This document shows positions 11,528 to 25,159 of a stretch of 64,000 nt of DNA, piece after piece. The stretch is from Linepithema humile (lineage: Eukaryota > Arthropoda > Insecta > Hymenoptera > Formicidae). The notes beneath the pieces are model-generated. The model saw only the letters and a list, made by a program, of their open reading frames with translations, searched no databases and had not been told where the DNA came from. Where the stretch lies: assembly GCF_040581485.1 (NCBI RefSeq), contig NC_090130.1:7130001-7194000 (forward strand). Reading direction: 5' to 3'. Both the position numbers and the translations under genes were made by a program. Each line of letters starts with the position of its first letter. The first letter of the stretch is position 1.

Positions 11528-12962
11528 GTAAGTACAATCCGAGGACGGAGATAATTCCCGCCGTCAAGTTTTAATATCGAGTTTCGGTATCGAATGCCGC
11601 TCAGAAGTGGCCGGAGATAAAGGAGGAGAGCGATGTTCTTACTGGTGGGAAGACGCGCTGCTTCGAGGCTCGGAATCATCCGCGCAGACAACGAGCACGG
11701 CGATATCTTGTTTCTTTAATAAACGGAAACGGAACGTAATCGTATTATTTGTTTCTACCTTTAAGAATACTATCCTCGTCCTAATACCCGGTTCGAAGTC
11801 GAGAGAGACGAAACAACTAAACGCCGAGAAAGGAAAGGATCATGGGGAGAGGAAGGAGAGAGGAGGAGAAGACGAGAGATGGAGAAGGATGAGCAAAGAT
11901 CTACCGGGGCGGATGAAAGGTTGAGGGAGGGGAGAGAATGGAAGGAATATTTAAGAAGGTATTAAACTTCCCTTCTCCGTTTCCACCTCCGTCGTATAGA
12001 TGAGAAAGTATTAACGTTGTATTTTATTCGCGGCTACCCGATCAGTTCTCAAATACGAAAAAAACCTTATCGTTTCCATTTCGGAATATCATCAACTTAT
12101 AATTTTGTCGCCCGATACTCGAAACATACTAATTACATTATACTCAATAGTATTATTGCGATACAGTACTTCTATCATACTCATGTTTTATTGGATATTA
12201 TTTTAACAGCATTTTATTTAAATCAAATGAAAATTACATATCATATATAGTATATCAATGAAATAGTCGCGAATAAAGCTCTAATCGAGTATATTATCTT
12301 AATTTAATTTCACCAAATGTATATCAAAATCTAATGAGTAGAATGTCAACAGAAATTCGGACTAGAAAGAGCTCGCTCGCGTACACGTCGTCGCGTAAAA
12401 TGTATAATCGGGAATAATCCCGCGCTCGCTCCCGCTGCGATATTCTTATTGAGAATAGTAGCTGCAGAGCGAAACGTCCCGAGATCACTGAATGAGGTAC
12501 CGCGGTGTGCCCGAGTCAGGTGTCGGGCCCGAGGAGAAACGCATTAACAGGTGTTGCGCTCGGGGTAATAGCCGATATATCATCGCCAGGGTCCACCTAA
12601 ACGAACACATATCGTAGAAGGGGAAAAGGCATATGCCAGCGAAAGATATTTTAAGAAACTTCAAAGATCGACCGTGCGAGACATCGGGATGTGATTGGAT
12701 GCGCGACCAGCTGGTTGATAGGCTTCAACTATCTTCGTGAACGAGCCGGACTTTATAACGAGTGTATTAATCGTATACAGCGGTAATAATTGTCTTAGAG
12801 ATGAGGAGCGATTAATATCAGACACAGTGAAGGTCTTAAAAATCCCTTGGAGAGAGAAGAGTTATACGCTGTCGATAGATAAACGCAAGAAAGCAAGACG
12901 TTGTCACGTAATTGAACTCCAGGAAGCATAAGTAGACACTGTTCGCGAAATTATGAACTTAC

Positions 12963-13139
12963 CGAGCTCGTACGAGACATGTTGGTAGACAGTAATTTAA
13001 ATATGAATAAGAAATCGTATTCATAATTATGCTCGCGCGGAATACGAGCGGTTAAACGAATCGCGGGCGCGCTTTCGCCATTTTGCGGCCGACAATTCGG
13101 CTCGCAGGAATTGAAATAAACTCCGCCGCCGCTGATCAT
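12963..13139 (-). CDS. weak candidate exon with ATG and strong donor
   Basis: On the minus strand a 59-codon frame starts at ATG directly after a TAACAG acceptor-like site and ends at AGCTCG before gtaagt (phase 0). The peptide begins MISGGGVYFNSCEPNCRPQN and contains two nearby cysteines, then a hydrophobic run (DFLFIFKLL) before the donor. The acceptor lacks a good pyrimidine tract. There is no homologue I recognise. Chance is quite possible. Confidence 0.15.
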
Positions 13140-14770
13140 CTGTTATCCTTAATTATTGCGAGCATTACCAGGAAAGGTCCATAAAACGCGTCGCGCCGTA
13201 TATAACGCCGCTACCGCAGCCGAACCGATCTGTAACACCGCGGCAACGGACGATGTTTCATCCGGATCATGAGCAAGTAACTTCTACATTACGTAGACGC
13301 TTACCAAGCAACCTTACTGGTCGGTGGCTAAAGACTCGGGGATCAGGTTCGGTTAACGATTACAAATTGGGTGCCCGATCGGTACCTATTCCCGGATTAA
13401 TACAGCGATAAATAATCGAAAGCTGATTACCAGAAGCAGCGCCGCCTTATATTCAACGTTGTCAACGTGAAATGCAAAGAAGCAACGGTCGGGGAGCAAA
13501 GAAAAATCGCGAAAGAAGAGGATTCAGCGAACGGAAGAAAAAAGAATGAAGGATCAAGAGAATAGAACGAGAAATGGTGAAAAGAAAGTGGCACGACAAA
13601 TTTTAAATATTTCAATGTATGTGTGTTGACAAACGCAGGACATAAAAATTGTCGATAAACTCTGATTCTAAACAGCAGTTTCGAAAAGTAATTTGTACAA
13701 TTCTTTGACCTCTGTTACTAATTTTTTACCTGCAAAATTCTGTGAGTCTAAGATCAAATTTTTATATTTATTATATATTTGATGTAGTGAAACATATTAG
13801 ATTGAATTGTTTAATTATCCGACAACTTTAGTAAGGAAAATAATCGGATGGAGATAAGATGATACCGCAGTAAGCGATGAATGTGAAGAGCGAAAAAAAG
13901 GAAGGGGGAGAGACAAGGATCGGCGCGACGATTTCTTAACGCTCGGTGTATCCTTGCACCCGCGACACACCGAGCTGGTTTTAAGTTAAACCAGGAGGAA
14001 CGTAAAACCCGTAAACGTGCCCGCGGCCAACATATTACGCGCATTAATTCGCCGTGCTTGACGTGGAAGGCGATTCGTAATACGCGAGCGGGAGAGGGTC
14101 GAGGGATACGTCAACCGGAGGCGGGGATCGAGCAGGCGGCGTGCGAGGTGGAAAGAGGTGACAGAAACGAGGAAGAAGGCACCCGAGAACGATCCTAGTT
14201 TATAACGAGATCGGTAGGGCTACGTCCGATACGTATATACGGCGGCGTTGGATTTCTTGGTAATTATAAACTTAGATTCCAGTAAATATTCCCGTCAACC
14301 TTGGGTGACGGCAATTTACGAGATTAACCGTGCAACATGCGAGGATGAGAAAGAGAAGAGGCGCAACAGACTGGGATACAAAGAAAGAGAAACGCGAGAG
14401 GGGAGAAGTGATCTGCGCGAAAACATTTAGGGAGATTTTTCGAAGTCTAACATGAACCATATGCATGCCTGATTTGAGATACGGAGAAAATACTGAAAAC
14501 TAAAGATCAACGAGATTATCTCGAAATTAAATAAAGTATTTTGGAATTTGTTTCTTTCAATCGTTCGTTCGAGCTGCCAATCGAACTGTATAATAATATC
14601 TTCAAGATTTAATTTTGTACATTTGTGTAATAACGTTTAATATGAAATTATAAAAATGATATAGTTACAATAAATCAAAAAAACAATAAATAGAATTGTT
14701 ACTTAAATTTCACAATATTATTATATGAATTAGAAATTTAAGATACACTTTCGTCTTAAAATTTGTCTTC

Positions 14771-14824
14771 TCAATTGACCTATTTAAAATATCTCCTTAA
14801 TTGACCTATTTAAAAATATTTCCA
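14771..14824 (+). repeat. 27-bp tandem duplication
   Basis: Two adjacent 27-bp copies share the core AATTGACCTATTTAAAA and differ at a handful of positions. This is a small imperfect direct duplication in AT-rich DNA. Confidence 0.8.
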
Positions 14825-15968
14825 ATTATGAGTAAAATTATATTTCATTAAATGCGTGAATAATAATTCGAACGTGAAAGATGTATAGTGCAAACTAGAT
14901 CAAGATTCTCAATGTTCACGGTTTTACACATGGCACATTGACCGAGATCTTCAATCCGATAGTAGTTCATACAGTATTCTGCATTATTGCGTTTTATCCA
15001 CATGCACCGATATTACTTTATGTCATGTAACGTAATGTAGTACTTTTTTAATATTTTATATTGCAAGCGAGTCGAGTAAGAGAGCTGCCAAGTGTTTTTC
15101 ACATTCTGTGCATAATATACTCTATAATTCACTTTCGTTGCGTAACAACATAATTCATTCCGTATCTGATAGTCAAGGATCAACTAGTGATTCGAATTTA
15201 TATTTAGAAATGGAGTTTGAAACTTAAAAAAAATCGAATGCATTATGAAAATAGATTTAACTACTGTCGGCTGTCACCGACATTAATTTTCACCGTTAAA
15301 CAATGATGGTATTTTACGAAAACCATATTAATCAGTTTTCACGATATTATCGTATGCGCTAGCGCAGAATTAGTATTAAACGACTATCTGTAGCGTCTTA
15401 CGATCGTCTCTCATTTTCCATCGTTCCATCATTCGTTCTATTTTAAACTTTTATACGCGATGCATGCACGAATGGTTCTAAATGTTACAGCTGTTACTGT
15501 TCATTAATGAAAGTACCTCTAACTTTTCTTAAAGTTTAAATGTGTTTCTATTTAACAATGTCTCAAATATCGCCTTCCTTTGATGCAGCTTATTAATATA
15601 TTTCAATAATTGAAAATATACATCTGTGTACTTTAATTTGGACTTACTTAATATAGATATACTTTTGCCTAGGCCACATCTCTCGTAACTCGGTCACTGT
15701 CGACATTTTCATGCAGAACGTCGTGTGTTATAAATGATATCGTTATACCCGTATTTGTTCGACGGAGCAGACAAAGAGTGCACGTCGCCTAATTCGAACA
15801 AAGACGGTAAATGCCCTGTGACAGTCGGTCGAACCGACGTCATAGTGACGCTCCAACGGATGTTAGTGGAGCATAGACGATCGTAATACCATGGAATTAA
15901 TCTATGCCCGCGATGGTAATAATAAGGAAATGTTTCAATCCCGATGATGTATGGTGCACCGTCGCCAG

Positions 15969-16138
15969 TGCGTTCACAGTAGGAAAAGGGTCGTCGTTGT
16001 TCCACGCGGTGACGGTTGTCGTTGAAGAACGATCAATCTCGTCAGCGAGTCAAGCATTGGGATCCTTCTGTGATGAGACGGTTTCAGTCGGGGACAGTCG
16101 CTTGATAATCGCCCGCTACAATGAAACGCATTCCCGAG
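15969..16138 (+). CDS. candidate exon ending in phase 1
   Basis: The frame is open from a TAA at 15898-15900 to a donor at 16139 (CCCGAG before gtaaga). I placed the start after the CAG at 15966-15968; CAG at 15976-15978 is another option. The peptide has protein-like composition, with VTVVVEERSISSASQ in the middle and DSRLIIARYNETHSR at the end, then a junction glycine. It ends in phase 1 with an Arg-Gly junction, like the candidate exon at 1894-1977. The acceptor is poor, the minus strand is also open over part of the segment, and no family is recognised. Confidence 0.2.
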
Positions 16139-19100
16139 GTAAGATTAAATAGTTCAACAGTTTTTGTAACGGTTGAAGGAAGAATAGCCTTTTTGGAAAA
16201 TTATTTGAACAATAAGTAAGGATTATATAAATTTCTCAATTATATATCCATGCCTTTCCTCAATTAAATCTCAAATTGTTAATTAAACTTGATATTACTC
16301 AGTCTTCCGGCATATTGATCAAGCGTTTCTTAAATCACTCGCGGATGTCTCGTAGCCGATCTCGATCTCTGTGAGTGGAACGTGGTGTGTCGGATCGCAA
16401 ACAAACGCGACCACGGGACTCCGCAAACTAATCCTAATCTCGCGCTACCGACAAATCGCTCGCCATAAATCCAAAGCCAAGAAACCGAGCGCCAAGACGC
16501 TCCTCCGTAATCGAAGATAAACCGCCGCGTTCCCCATCCACCACCACCCTACGAGCGAAAAGCAACTATCGTACGGTTATCAAAGTCGAAGCAGGACGCC
16601 GGAGCTGTGGGGGGTGCACTGTAAACAGGGAAAGGGCACCGACGAGGGATGATGTGTCCCGGTAACTTATCCAGATAAATCAGAAATGCCGTCGAGCGTG
16701 TTGCACGTGAGCCACGATGGACGTTCGCGCGTTCGCAACGATAAAAGATTTAAACCGGACGAACGGCGGTTAGACACTTGAGTTACGAGGTTTTGTACAG
16801 CGCGGAAGTAGAACTGTGTTTCTCCTAGCGGATTATTTCCGCGACTATAATGGCAGACCGAAGGCGATAACTTGTGCAAGATACGGTTGCGGTTTTATTC
16901 AGATTAAGTTTAATTGCACGAAATTTTCTCTAATAATGACGGCCATTTAAATAATAAACTTTCCATTACAACATGTATATTATACATAATTATGTATACG
17001 TGTGTAATCGTTTCTCTGCAAGTTGCTTCAATAAATTATCGCCGACAGTATATCTTAACGTATACAAATACATACAACAATCAGTATCGATCTGCGTGCA
17101 GACATCCGGATCATCCTTCGCGCAGGACTTTGGTAGTTTGCACCCTTCTACTGCGTAATATTAATATCTCTAATCATTCATCAACCCCTTTGCACCCTTA
17201 TCAAGGGATGCCATAGGCGTCGCTTGATACGTGTTATTCAGATTTATCCCATTTGCCTTTGGGACCATATTTATCCATAGAACAAACCAAGTACACGGTC
17301 CGATAAAGCGTTTGCTTCGCGGGAAGGATTAATGCTAAGCCGCAAATGAAGGGTTCGGCCGTTTTTTGTCTTACTGTTAGCCTTTCTGTGGTATACGACA
17401 AGATATAGCGTGCCGTTGTAATGAACGATACATCACTAAAATAACAGACACGCGATATCTTACAATATTAATAGAATAAATTGAATTTTTATCATTTTGA
17501 TGATCTCCATTTTATCTCTATAATTAAAATTATGCGAACACTAATGCTCTCTCGTAATGCGCGAGTCTTTTCTTTTGATATTTCTTTAATCTTTACACAA
17601 AAGGAAACATAACGATATTTTAAGGGAAGCACACATTCTCCTCATATTTTCGAGACACAAGTTCGTTTCGTGGCGTCCTACTTTTTTTTCCGCGAAAAAA
17701 TATGGAAGGACGAGATTAATCCCAAAGTGCAGATACTGTGCATATTACAGGACGTTTCCACGCACGTATGGATCCGCACGGCTGACTAAAGGGCGTTGGT
17801 CAACATGATATCACGTTGAGCCATGAACGTGTAACGCCAACTCTTTAATTTTTAACGGACTCAGCATTTTCTCTCCCGCTTACGTAGCTCTCGCGAAGGG
17901 GTGGGATCATCCCCCGTGAAGGCGCGACTGGATATCAAAGTCGCTATTTATAAAGAGCCGGCGAGAGCGAGCGGCGCTCACATACTGGCGCACGGCGCGC
18001 CACACATATCTTCGATAATACGCATTTTCACACACATATATATATATATATATATAATACACACATATATACATGTACACACACTTGTGCCCGTAGACGC
18101 GGAGGAGGCGCGCGAAAGAGGACACGCGGAGGGACCGGTCGGCCGTATTTGCATATAGAGAGCGTTAGCTAAGGGAAATAGAAGCCGAATACGTGACAGC
18201 CTTGCTCTGGGAGGCGATTCTTCGCCGAGAGACGGACACTTCCTATCAGCGAGTTCATTAATAACCAGACGAAGCTGGCCAAAGGTGAGGAGGGTAGCTA
18301 AATGGCCGAACGTTTCTCCATAATCTCTCGTCCCCCCTCTCCTCTTCCTCTTTCCCTCATATTTCCACTATCCCACCACGGCCCTTTTAATGTACCATAA
18401 ATGATCCTTCGTCTTCAGTGCGGACCTTATCTAGCCAACACACGGGGAAAACTCGTGAGCCATTAATGCGCGGCGCGATAACAGCTGAAAAGAAAGCGCG
18501 CTGATAAATCGCGAAGGAATACGCACGCTCTTCCATAAATTAACGGCCACAGGACGACGCTGGGTCTCTCTGTTTATGTCTCCCTTTTCGCGCACGGCCT
18601 TTCGCATTGCGCTGCCGTTGATGATGAGTATGCATCGCGCGAGCGAGCACAGTATTAAATTCATCTCTAAAGTAAAGAAACGCGGAACGAATGAGAATAA
18701 TCGATATTTGTGTGGCAATAACGAAGCGGTGGGAAGACAATCGGATTGTTTGGCGGAAGTGCAGGTACATATGAATGATATTGGGGCCGATGGTAGCAGC
18801 TGGGTGGCGCAAGGCGCACCTGTCGACCTGTGCAAACAGAAACAACAGGTAACAGATAACCGTTCTTTCTTCTTTTCTCCATTCTCATCGACCCCAATAT
18901 GGCTTGCACACGCCATTCGATGCGTACTGCCTATTGTTTACACACATTTCATCCCGTATGCCTTTTACTCGGAGATGGTCGCATAATATTTATTATCGAT
19001 AAAAAACTTACAAAGAAAGTTGAGATTGATTTTCAAAATTCTTTTTAGGCACTTAGATATAAATGTATATTAAATTGATTGATATTGCATTAGAAAAAGA

Positions 19101-20074
19101 AATATAATCTTATGATAGAAATTCTGTGAAATAAATGTATTCATAAAGTCACAAATAAACAATCAACAACATAAGCTAAAAAGATTTCTATCGCATTCGT
19201 ATACATTGCCAATTGCCGTAATATGCAAAATTATCAAAAGTAGCACATGATGAATCATATAAGACACAAAAAGGCTATCTAGGACCCACCAATCAGGTCA
19301 TTTTCGCTCGGGGGTGTCTCTTTCACCATACAAACGGGTGGTTCTGTTAGAGTCGCCATAAGTCACAATTAGGTCACGGGTGGGTAGAGGGTGCGCCGGA
19401 TCTCTCTGGAGATGTAGGTGTACGCAGTTTGTGTTACGAATATCAAGCATTCCGGATGAAACTGAAACGTTTGCGAAGAAAGGAATGGCACCGCGGTGGA
19501 TGCCAAACGAGAGGACCCGGCGTTCTGGTCTATACTGATTTAACGCCGGTCTAATTCGAGCGCTCGCGACAGCTATACCCGTCTATAACGCATAAATAAT
19601 TACCACTTAGCTCCTTTGTCGTTACGTTGCCACGTTCGGCTCGTCGCCCCTCTTTGGCCCGGGTCGCCCCTTTGTCCGCGCGAATCGTTTACGACCGTAA
19701 GATTTATCGTCGTGGAATATCGCGGCTGTCGCACGGTCACCGTGGAATCATCATTAAAGATCGATAATTCATGCGTATTATGATACGCCCAGGCCAACTG
19801 ATAAACAACGGCCCGGGCTTTACTGCGCACAGCAAAGCATTTTAGTGTCATGTTCAAAATAGTTGCACCGATTTTAGCGAGGAGAAATTCCAATAAGCGC
19901 AGTACAAGTTTGTTCTGTTTCTTGGCCTCGCGGAATGTTAATCGCGTTGTCTTGCCACATGCTGAAGATGCGTATCGTTCGATACCGTTTTAGACGCCGC
20001 GGACTGAAACCTTCGATGCACACTACTAATAAACTCGAGACGAAAGATTATCGTCAGCAGTGTGAAGCAGGTTA
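16139..20074. other. non-coding stretch, no supported gene
   Basis: Frames of 161 and 101 codons (minus) and 136 codons (plus) overlap at 18431-18986. They cannot all be real, and none has a domain. A good minus-strand acceptor (pyrimidine tract ending in CAG) sits at about 18484-18500, and a plus-strand donor-like CAACAG before gtaaca at 18850, so one strand may hold an exon. The rest (16150-17900 and 18990-20070) shows nothing. Confidence 0.45.
18027..18066. repeat. (CA/TA)n microsatellite
   Basis: A compound tract with CACACA on both sides of about 22 bp of TA repeat. Confidence 0.9.
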
Positions 20075-20510
20075 GTACACTGTAAAAAATTCAGTAAATT
20101 TATACAAATAATAAAAGTAAAAATTACATAGTTAATACTGTAAATATAAAAAATCATGTAATTTTACAAAAATTATGTAGTTTTGCGAAATTACACAAGT
20201 GATGGAATATTTTTAAAATCGCATTTAATTACAAAGGGCAAAATTCCGCAAATTGTAGTAACATTTTTACATTAATATAGTAAATTTACAATTCAATTAT
20301 GACCCGAATGTTTAATAAAACAATTACAAAAAGTATTATTACATTACTATTTCTATAATTTTATATTCTATTGTAAATTTACTTTTGCAATTTGTTTAAC
20401 TACAGAACAAGAAATTAATTTTACAAACGCGTGGAAATTTATTAATAGTTGGTCTCAAAATTACCCATTATAATAGTTGTAATTTTACACCAAAATTTTT
20501 TATAGCGTAC
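20075..20510. mobile_element. candidate AT-rich MITE with short terminal inverted repeats
   Basis: The left end reads GTACACTGTAAAAAATT, and the reverse complement of the right end reads GTACGCTATAAAAAATT, a 15/17 match. Between them lie 436 bp of AT-rich sequence rich in short self-similar motifs such as TAAATTTACA and TTACAAAAATTA. No transposase frame is present, so if mobile it is non-autonomous. If GTAC is part of the target duplication, the termini would begin ACTGTAAAAAA. The outer boundary cannot be fixed from one copy. Confidence 0.5.
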
Positions 20511-23500
20511 GAAAATGTTTAATATTTCAGACAACTTGATTTGAGTTATTTTGATAAGTTACAACAATTCTTACAATTGGGTGATTAGTCATCAGACTGG
20601 AATTGATAAATAATATTTTATCGTACATACAAAAAGTGCAGAAAATCATAATTTTATGTTGAGAAAATATAATTGAAATACCATGTAATAAATTGAAATG
20701 ACATATTTATCAAAATATGCCATCATAATATTGAAAATCGTTTTCATATCATTTATAAAGCTCGTGCTAAGAGCTCGCGGTATAGCGTAGTGAATAAAAG
20801 CGGCAGTCGAGGCGGAGAAAAATTTCCGCGATCTCACGTACCGCGCGGGCGAATAATCGCACCGGCGAAAAATCGAAATGGACGTTAAGATAGAGCGCTA
20901 TTCCGTTATCTTTACGGCCGGGCGATTTCAGTCTGGCATATGACCACGATCGCGGGATCGGTGTCTTTGCGCGTGCACACATAAGTTTAGAACGCGAGGG
21001 AATGACCTTAGGCCGGGCATGATCTTTCAAGGAACACGGCACTCCGCACGAACCTCTGTCTCTCCCGTAAAGTTTTACGACGTCGAGTTATAATTATTTT
21101 ATTATCGCCGATCGTAAACGATCAAACAGTGAAGGTAATAATATGCAGTAAATACCTTTAATGGACAGCCCATGTGTCCCGGATAAACGTGTTAAGATCC
21201 AATCGCCGTTAAACAGCGGGGCGTCATCGCGCATTCTTGGATCGATCGATAGATTTATCTGGATTTGTCTTAATTTATTTTGCGAGCGCATATAAAAACG
21301 CGACATCGCCTCGCATACCGTATACCGGAGCTAACATATGACTCAAAGCCGCTTTTCGGGCTATCAAACTTCAATCTTTTTCTTTTGCTTCTAGTAACAT
21401 AAATTTTTAATTTTATCTGTAAGTTGGTATTTTTTGCAAAGCAATCACTATTTTTATGCGATTCAAACGCACACGTCAATCCTGAAATATGTTCATATAT
21501 TGCTTTCGAGCAATTGCAAATAGATACCTTCTCAAGCATTCAAGCAATTAAGTAACAAAGCATTTATAGATAAATCAATGGCTACTTGTTGATGCAATCG
21601 TTATCAAGGATCGTTAAATATCAATTTAACATGCCGCGTGTAATTAACCTACGAGATCAGCACATCGAAGGTTGAATTCATAATCAGCGTACCCTATGGA
21701 CCAAATTATCGTGCTTCGCATATACGGTATGCGATTTCAATATTGAAATTGCATCTTCACCCCAACGGGATAATTGGCTCCATTTTACATATAATCCGCA
21801 CAATTCAACGAAAGAGATTCCATTATAAAAGCGGATTCGCGATTCACTGAAGAAATTACTAATCATTAAAGAAACTTCCATAATTCGATCTAAAATTGTA
21901 TAGTCATAAAATCTAATTATTTCATTATTACCTATTCTCCGTTTTGCTATGTATTATACCCTTTGATAAAATTCTACATATTTATTTTTGTTTCGTATAA
22001 ATAGTAACAAATTAATGTGATTTGCAATAATAATACGGTAAATTTATTTTTAGTAATATAAGTACTATGTATTATAAATATTCAGAAGTACAAAACAGTC
22101 ATTAGAGGATATTACCGGAGCCGCTAATCTACTAAGATAATCTTATATCCTTGACCTATTTTCTTATTTGTTTGTTACGCGAGTAGATTGAAATGTTCGT
22201 TGGAAGAATAAGACGAACCACTTCTAGAACCCCTGCCGCAGTATTCACAATCGCGGATTTGATTTGGCGTCGTGAGGTAATATAATGTCTCTAACGAGAG
22301 TATGGCGTAAGGACAAGGGTGGAATGGCAAGGAAAGAGACTGAAGGAGTGAGAGAAGGACAGCGTATAATGTCATAATGCCAAACCAACACAGTTCCTTT
22401 GATTAGAGGCTCTCTATCCTCCTGATTTGCTTCTAATAAACCCATAAAATCACCAGGAGATCAGACTCTGCGGCGTAGCGACCACGGGGTGATTTAAAGC
22501 TCATCGAAGCAAGATCAACGTATTCATCGATATGCTCAAATAAGACGGAAATGGAGAGGAAATTAGATATTCGTAAATTGGCTACACAGAATTTTCATTC
22601 GGCTATACGTACGAATAATTTTTATACGCGTATTAATTTTACGCAGAATCATAATTCATCGTCCTTTTTGCTTCATGCATATAAAATGATTTCATTCCAC
22701 GACACTAAAATATATGGAATTGCATTTCTTGTAAATGCGGTAGCATATTGCTTTGCGAAAAAAAATAATAAACTACAATTTGCTTGATTGAAATTTTAAC
22801 TGAGAATATCAGCGTGCGCTCTGGTATATTCCTTGGTGGAATATCGGCAGATCTATCGAGAATGTATATCGCGGAAGTTTCGTTTGATATACCTGACAAA
22901 CATGTCGGCGCGCCAGGTTGAGATTGCAAGTTTTCTAGGCAAGAGTAGCGAAAAGCAGCACGGAATCGCCAAATCGGCTGATATACCAAAGTTTTCGCAT
23001 CATCCGCCTAGCTATCTTCCATCTCTTCGGCTCTTTCCACGCTTATTAACTTCCGCCAGTGATTCCTGCAGCCAGCGGGAGGTATTCCTGGTATATATAA
23101 CGCTGCCTTCGAGCCGTCAACCTACTGTGCTTCGTTTTCATCTTCTAAAGAACGCTCGACCGCGTTTCAGGGGTTTGGAGCCGGAGAAACAGATCGAACA
23201 TTAAATATTCACGTTTGACATTCGTATATGACACCGCGCATCACGATTTATAAAAACAGTTTTTATGACAATTTGTCAGCTAAGATTTGTTCTTACAGAA
23301 AATTAAAGTGATATATTATACGAAAGAAACTCTCTTCGCCGAGGAGAATTCGGTCATTACGCTGTGATAGACGATATCAGTCAATCAGCCGCTTCCGTTT
23401 CCTTTCTAACAAAAGTTCCCGGCGAGTCAAGTGCATTTCCTCGGTTTGAAATCCGCGAATCCCACACGGCTTTAAACGGATGAAGAACCGGGAGAGTGCG

Positions 23501-23955
23501 GAAGAATCTTGCTTCTCAAGCCAGACTTTATCAGACTTCTTCGCTCGTTTTCTTTTTCCACCACTACATTCGTACAACACGAACAGGGAGAAGTTAACGA
23601 ACGCTCGGTACTCTCACTCTCGTTGATACAGTCTTCTGGCCCACGCGTCATCATAATTACACCGTGCACGCACGCGTGTCCTATACTGCGTGATCGGCAT
23701 GTCAAGTGTACCTCCTTCGAGAATCACGTTTGTATCCCGTGTGATAATCGCATTTCGATGCTCGCGTTGACTTGACGAATATATAAAAATGCGCGACAAT
23801 TATACATGGCGTGAGGAATGAAATTTGAGCAAAGATTTATTTACATTGATTAAATGTTGGAATGTCGCGGACTCATGACATAGCCGAGATAGTATTCTCA
23901 ATATCATATTTATTACAGCTCGCGATGCATAAATCGGTACAACAACTTATCGGAA

Positions 23956-23998
23956 TGACGTTATGATGTCATGATGACATCATCTGTCGACAGATCTG
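23956..23998. promoter_or_regulatory. nested palindrome cluster with bZIP/CRE-like sites
   Basis: TGACGTTA (23956-23963) is followed at once by a perfect 21-nt inverted repeat (23963-23983) made of TGATGTCA and its mirror TGACATCA around a central G. Directly after comes the palindrome CTGTCGACAG (23984-23993), overlapping CAGATCTG (23991-23998). TGACGT/TGATGTCA-type sites are bound by CREB, ATF and related bZIP dimers. Four contiguous palindromic units in 43 bp is notable. Function is inferred only. Confidence 0.4.
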
Positions 23999-25159
23999 CT
24001 GCCGCTGCATCGAGCAGAACCGGCCGACGCTCCAGACAGGATATTGTCGCGGCGCTCATTCACTAATTGATCCATCGTGGTGTTTTATTTAACACTAACT
24101 GCGCGCGGTTCTCAATCTGCAATCTAAAGTGTCGTTGACTCTCCATCGCAGTTTTAAATAGGATTATGATAAAATCAAGACGATATATTATATTTTAAAA
24201 TTAATAGTGAATATTAAACGATATGATATTAAACGTTGATATTTAAAATCTCAATTTCATACAATTATGAATAAAGTTAATTTAATATTCCGTATCATAA
24301 AATTCATAGTTTTACATCTCTAAATATATTTAAAAATATCGACAAACTATTTTATATAAAAATAATATAATCTAATTAGCGTTTTGAGAATCTCCAATTT
24401 TTTGCCAATTTCAATTTCACAAATACTCTTCATTTTATATCAATTCATCTCAAACAAAGATTAATGAAACTTTGTTGACAATGTTCCGTCTTTTAGCAGT
24501 GAGTGTGAATTAACTGAACTCCGGGAAACATTTTTCGAGAGAAACGCATAAAACGATGAGAACCGTTTCTTAAGGCAATGATATTAATTCATAGAGTTCA
24601 TAATCTATTAGTTATGTTAGCGGGCGAGTGTTAACGAGTGTAATGGCAGCACACGCCATCTACGTGTCATTTAACTCTGACACCCTCACACCATCGATGA
24701 TCTCATGCCGCGGCTGACTTGGCTTCACTTAATTGTTTGTTATCATTGCTGAACGCGTGCTATTGAAATTAATGTTAATCCGTCTCGGTTAACATTACAC
24801 ATGTGCGCTCTCATAAAACCTGCTTCCGGCGCATGAAGCGAGCACGCTTGATGGAATTAAGCTACTTATGCCTTGCCTAAGTGACTCTCCGCAATAAGCA
24901 GGCACTTTTTTTATGAAAAAGAACGATTGCTAGACTACTTAATTTCTTCGAAATAGTCCATTTCCGGAATTAACAATATCATTCTCACCGAGCATTAACG
25001 TTGTGCAACAAATAATTGGGCCTCAATGGCCAGATGAGCACTGTGCACGCATTATGTTCATAACATACGACTAAATAGCTAGTATAGAGAGGTAATAGTC
25101 ATTGCGTAGAATATAGAATATCTCTGGTTAAATCATTAAGTATACTACCTGTACTACTA

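Larger units (their letters stand above)
11528..15968. other. non-coding stretch, no gene recognised
   Basis: Apart from the weak minus-strand exon candidate at 12963-13139 and the small tandem repeat at 14771-14824, nothing stands out. The 105-codon plus-strand frame at 11607-11924 starts at GTG and ends in a GA-rich low-complexity run. Splicing it to the candidate exon at 11431-11527 would break the frame. The stretch 14460-15660 is AT-rich and featureless. Confidence 0.5.

Noticed and set aside
11607..11924. 105-codon frame as a continuation of the exon candidate at 11431-11527
   Set aside because: The only nearby acceptor (CAG ending at 11604) would place it out of frame with the donor at 11528.
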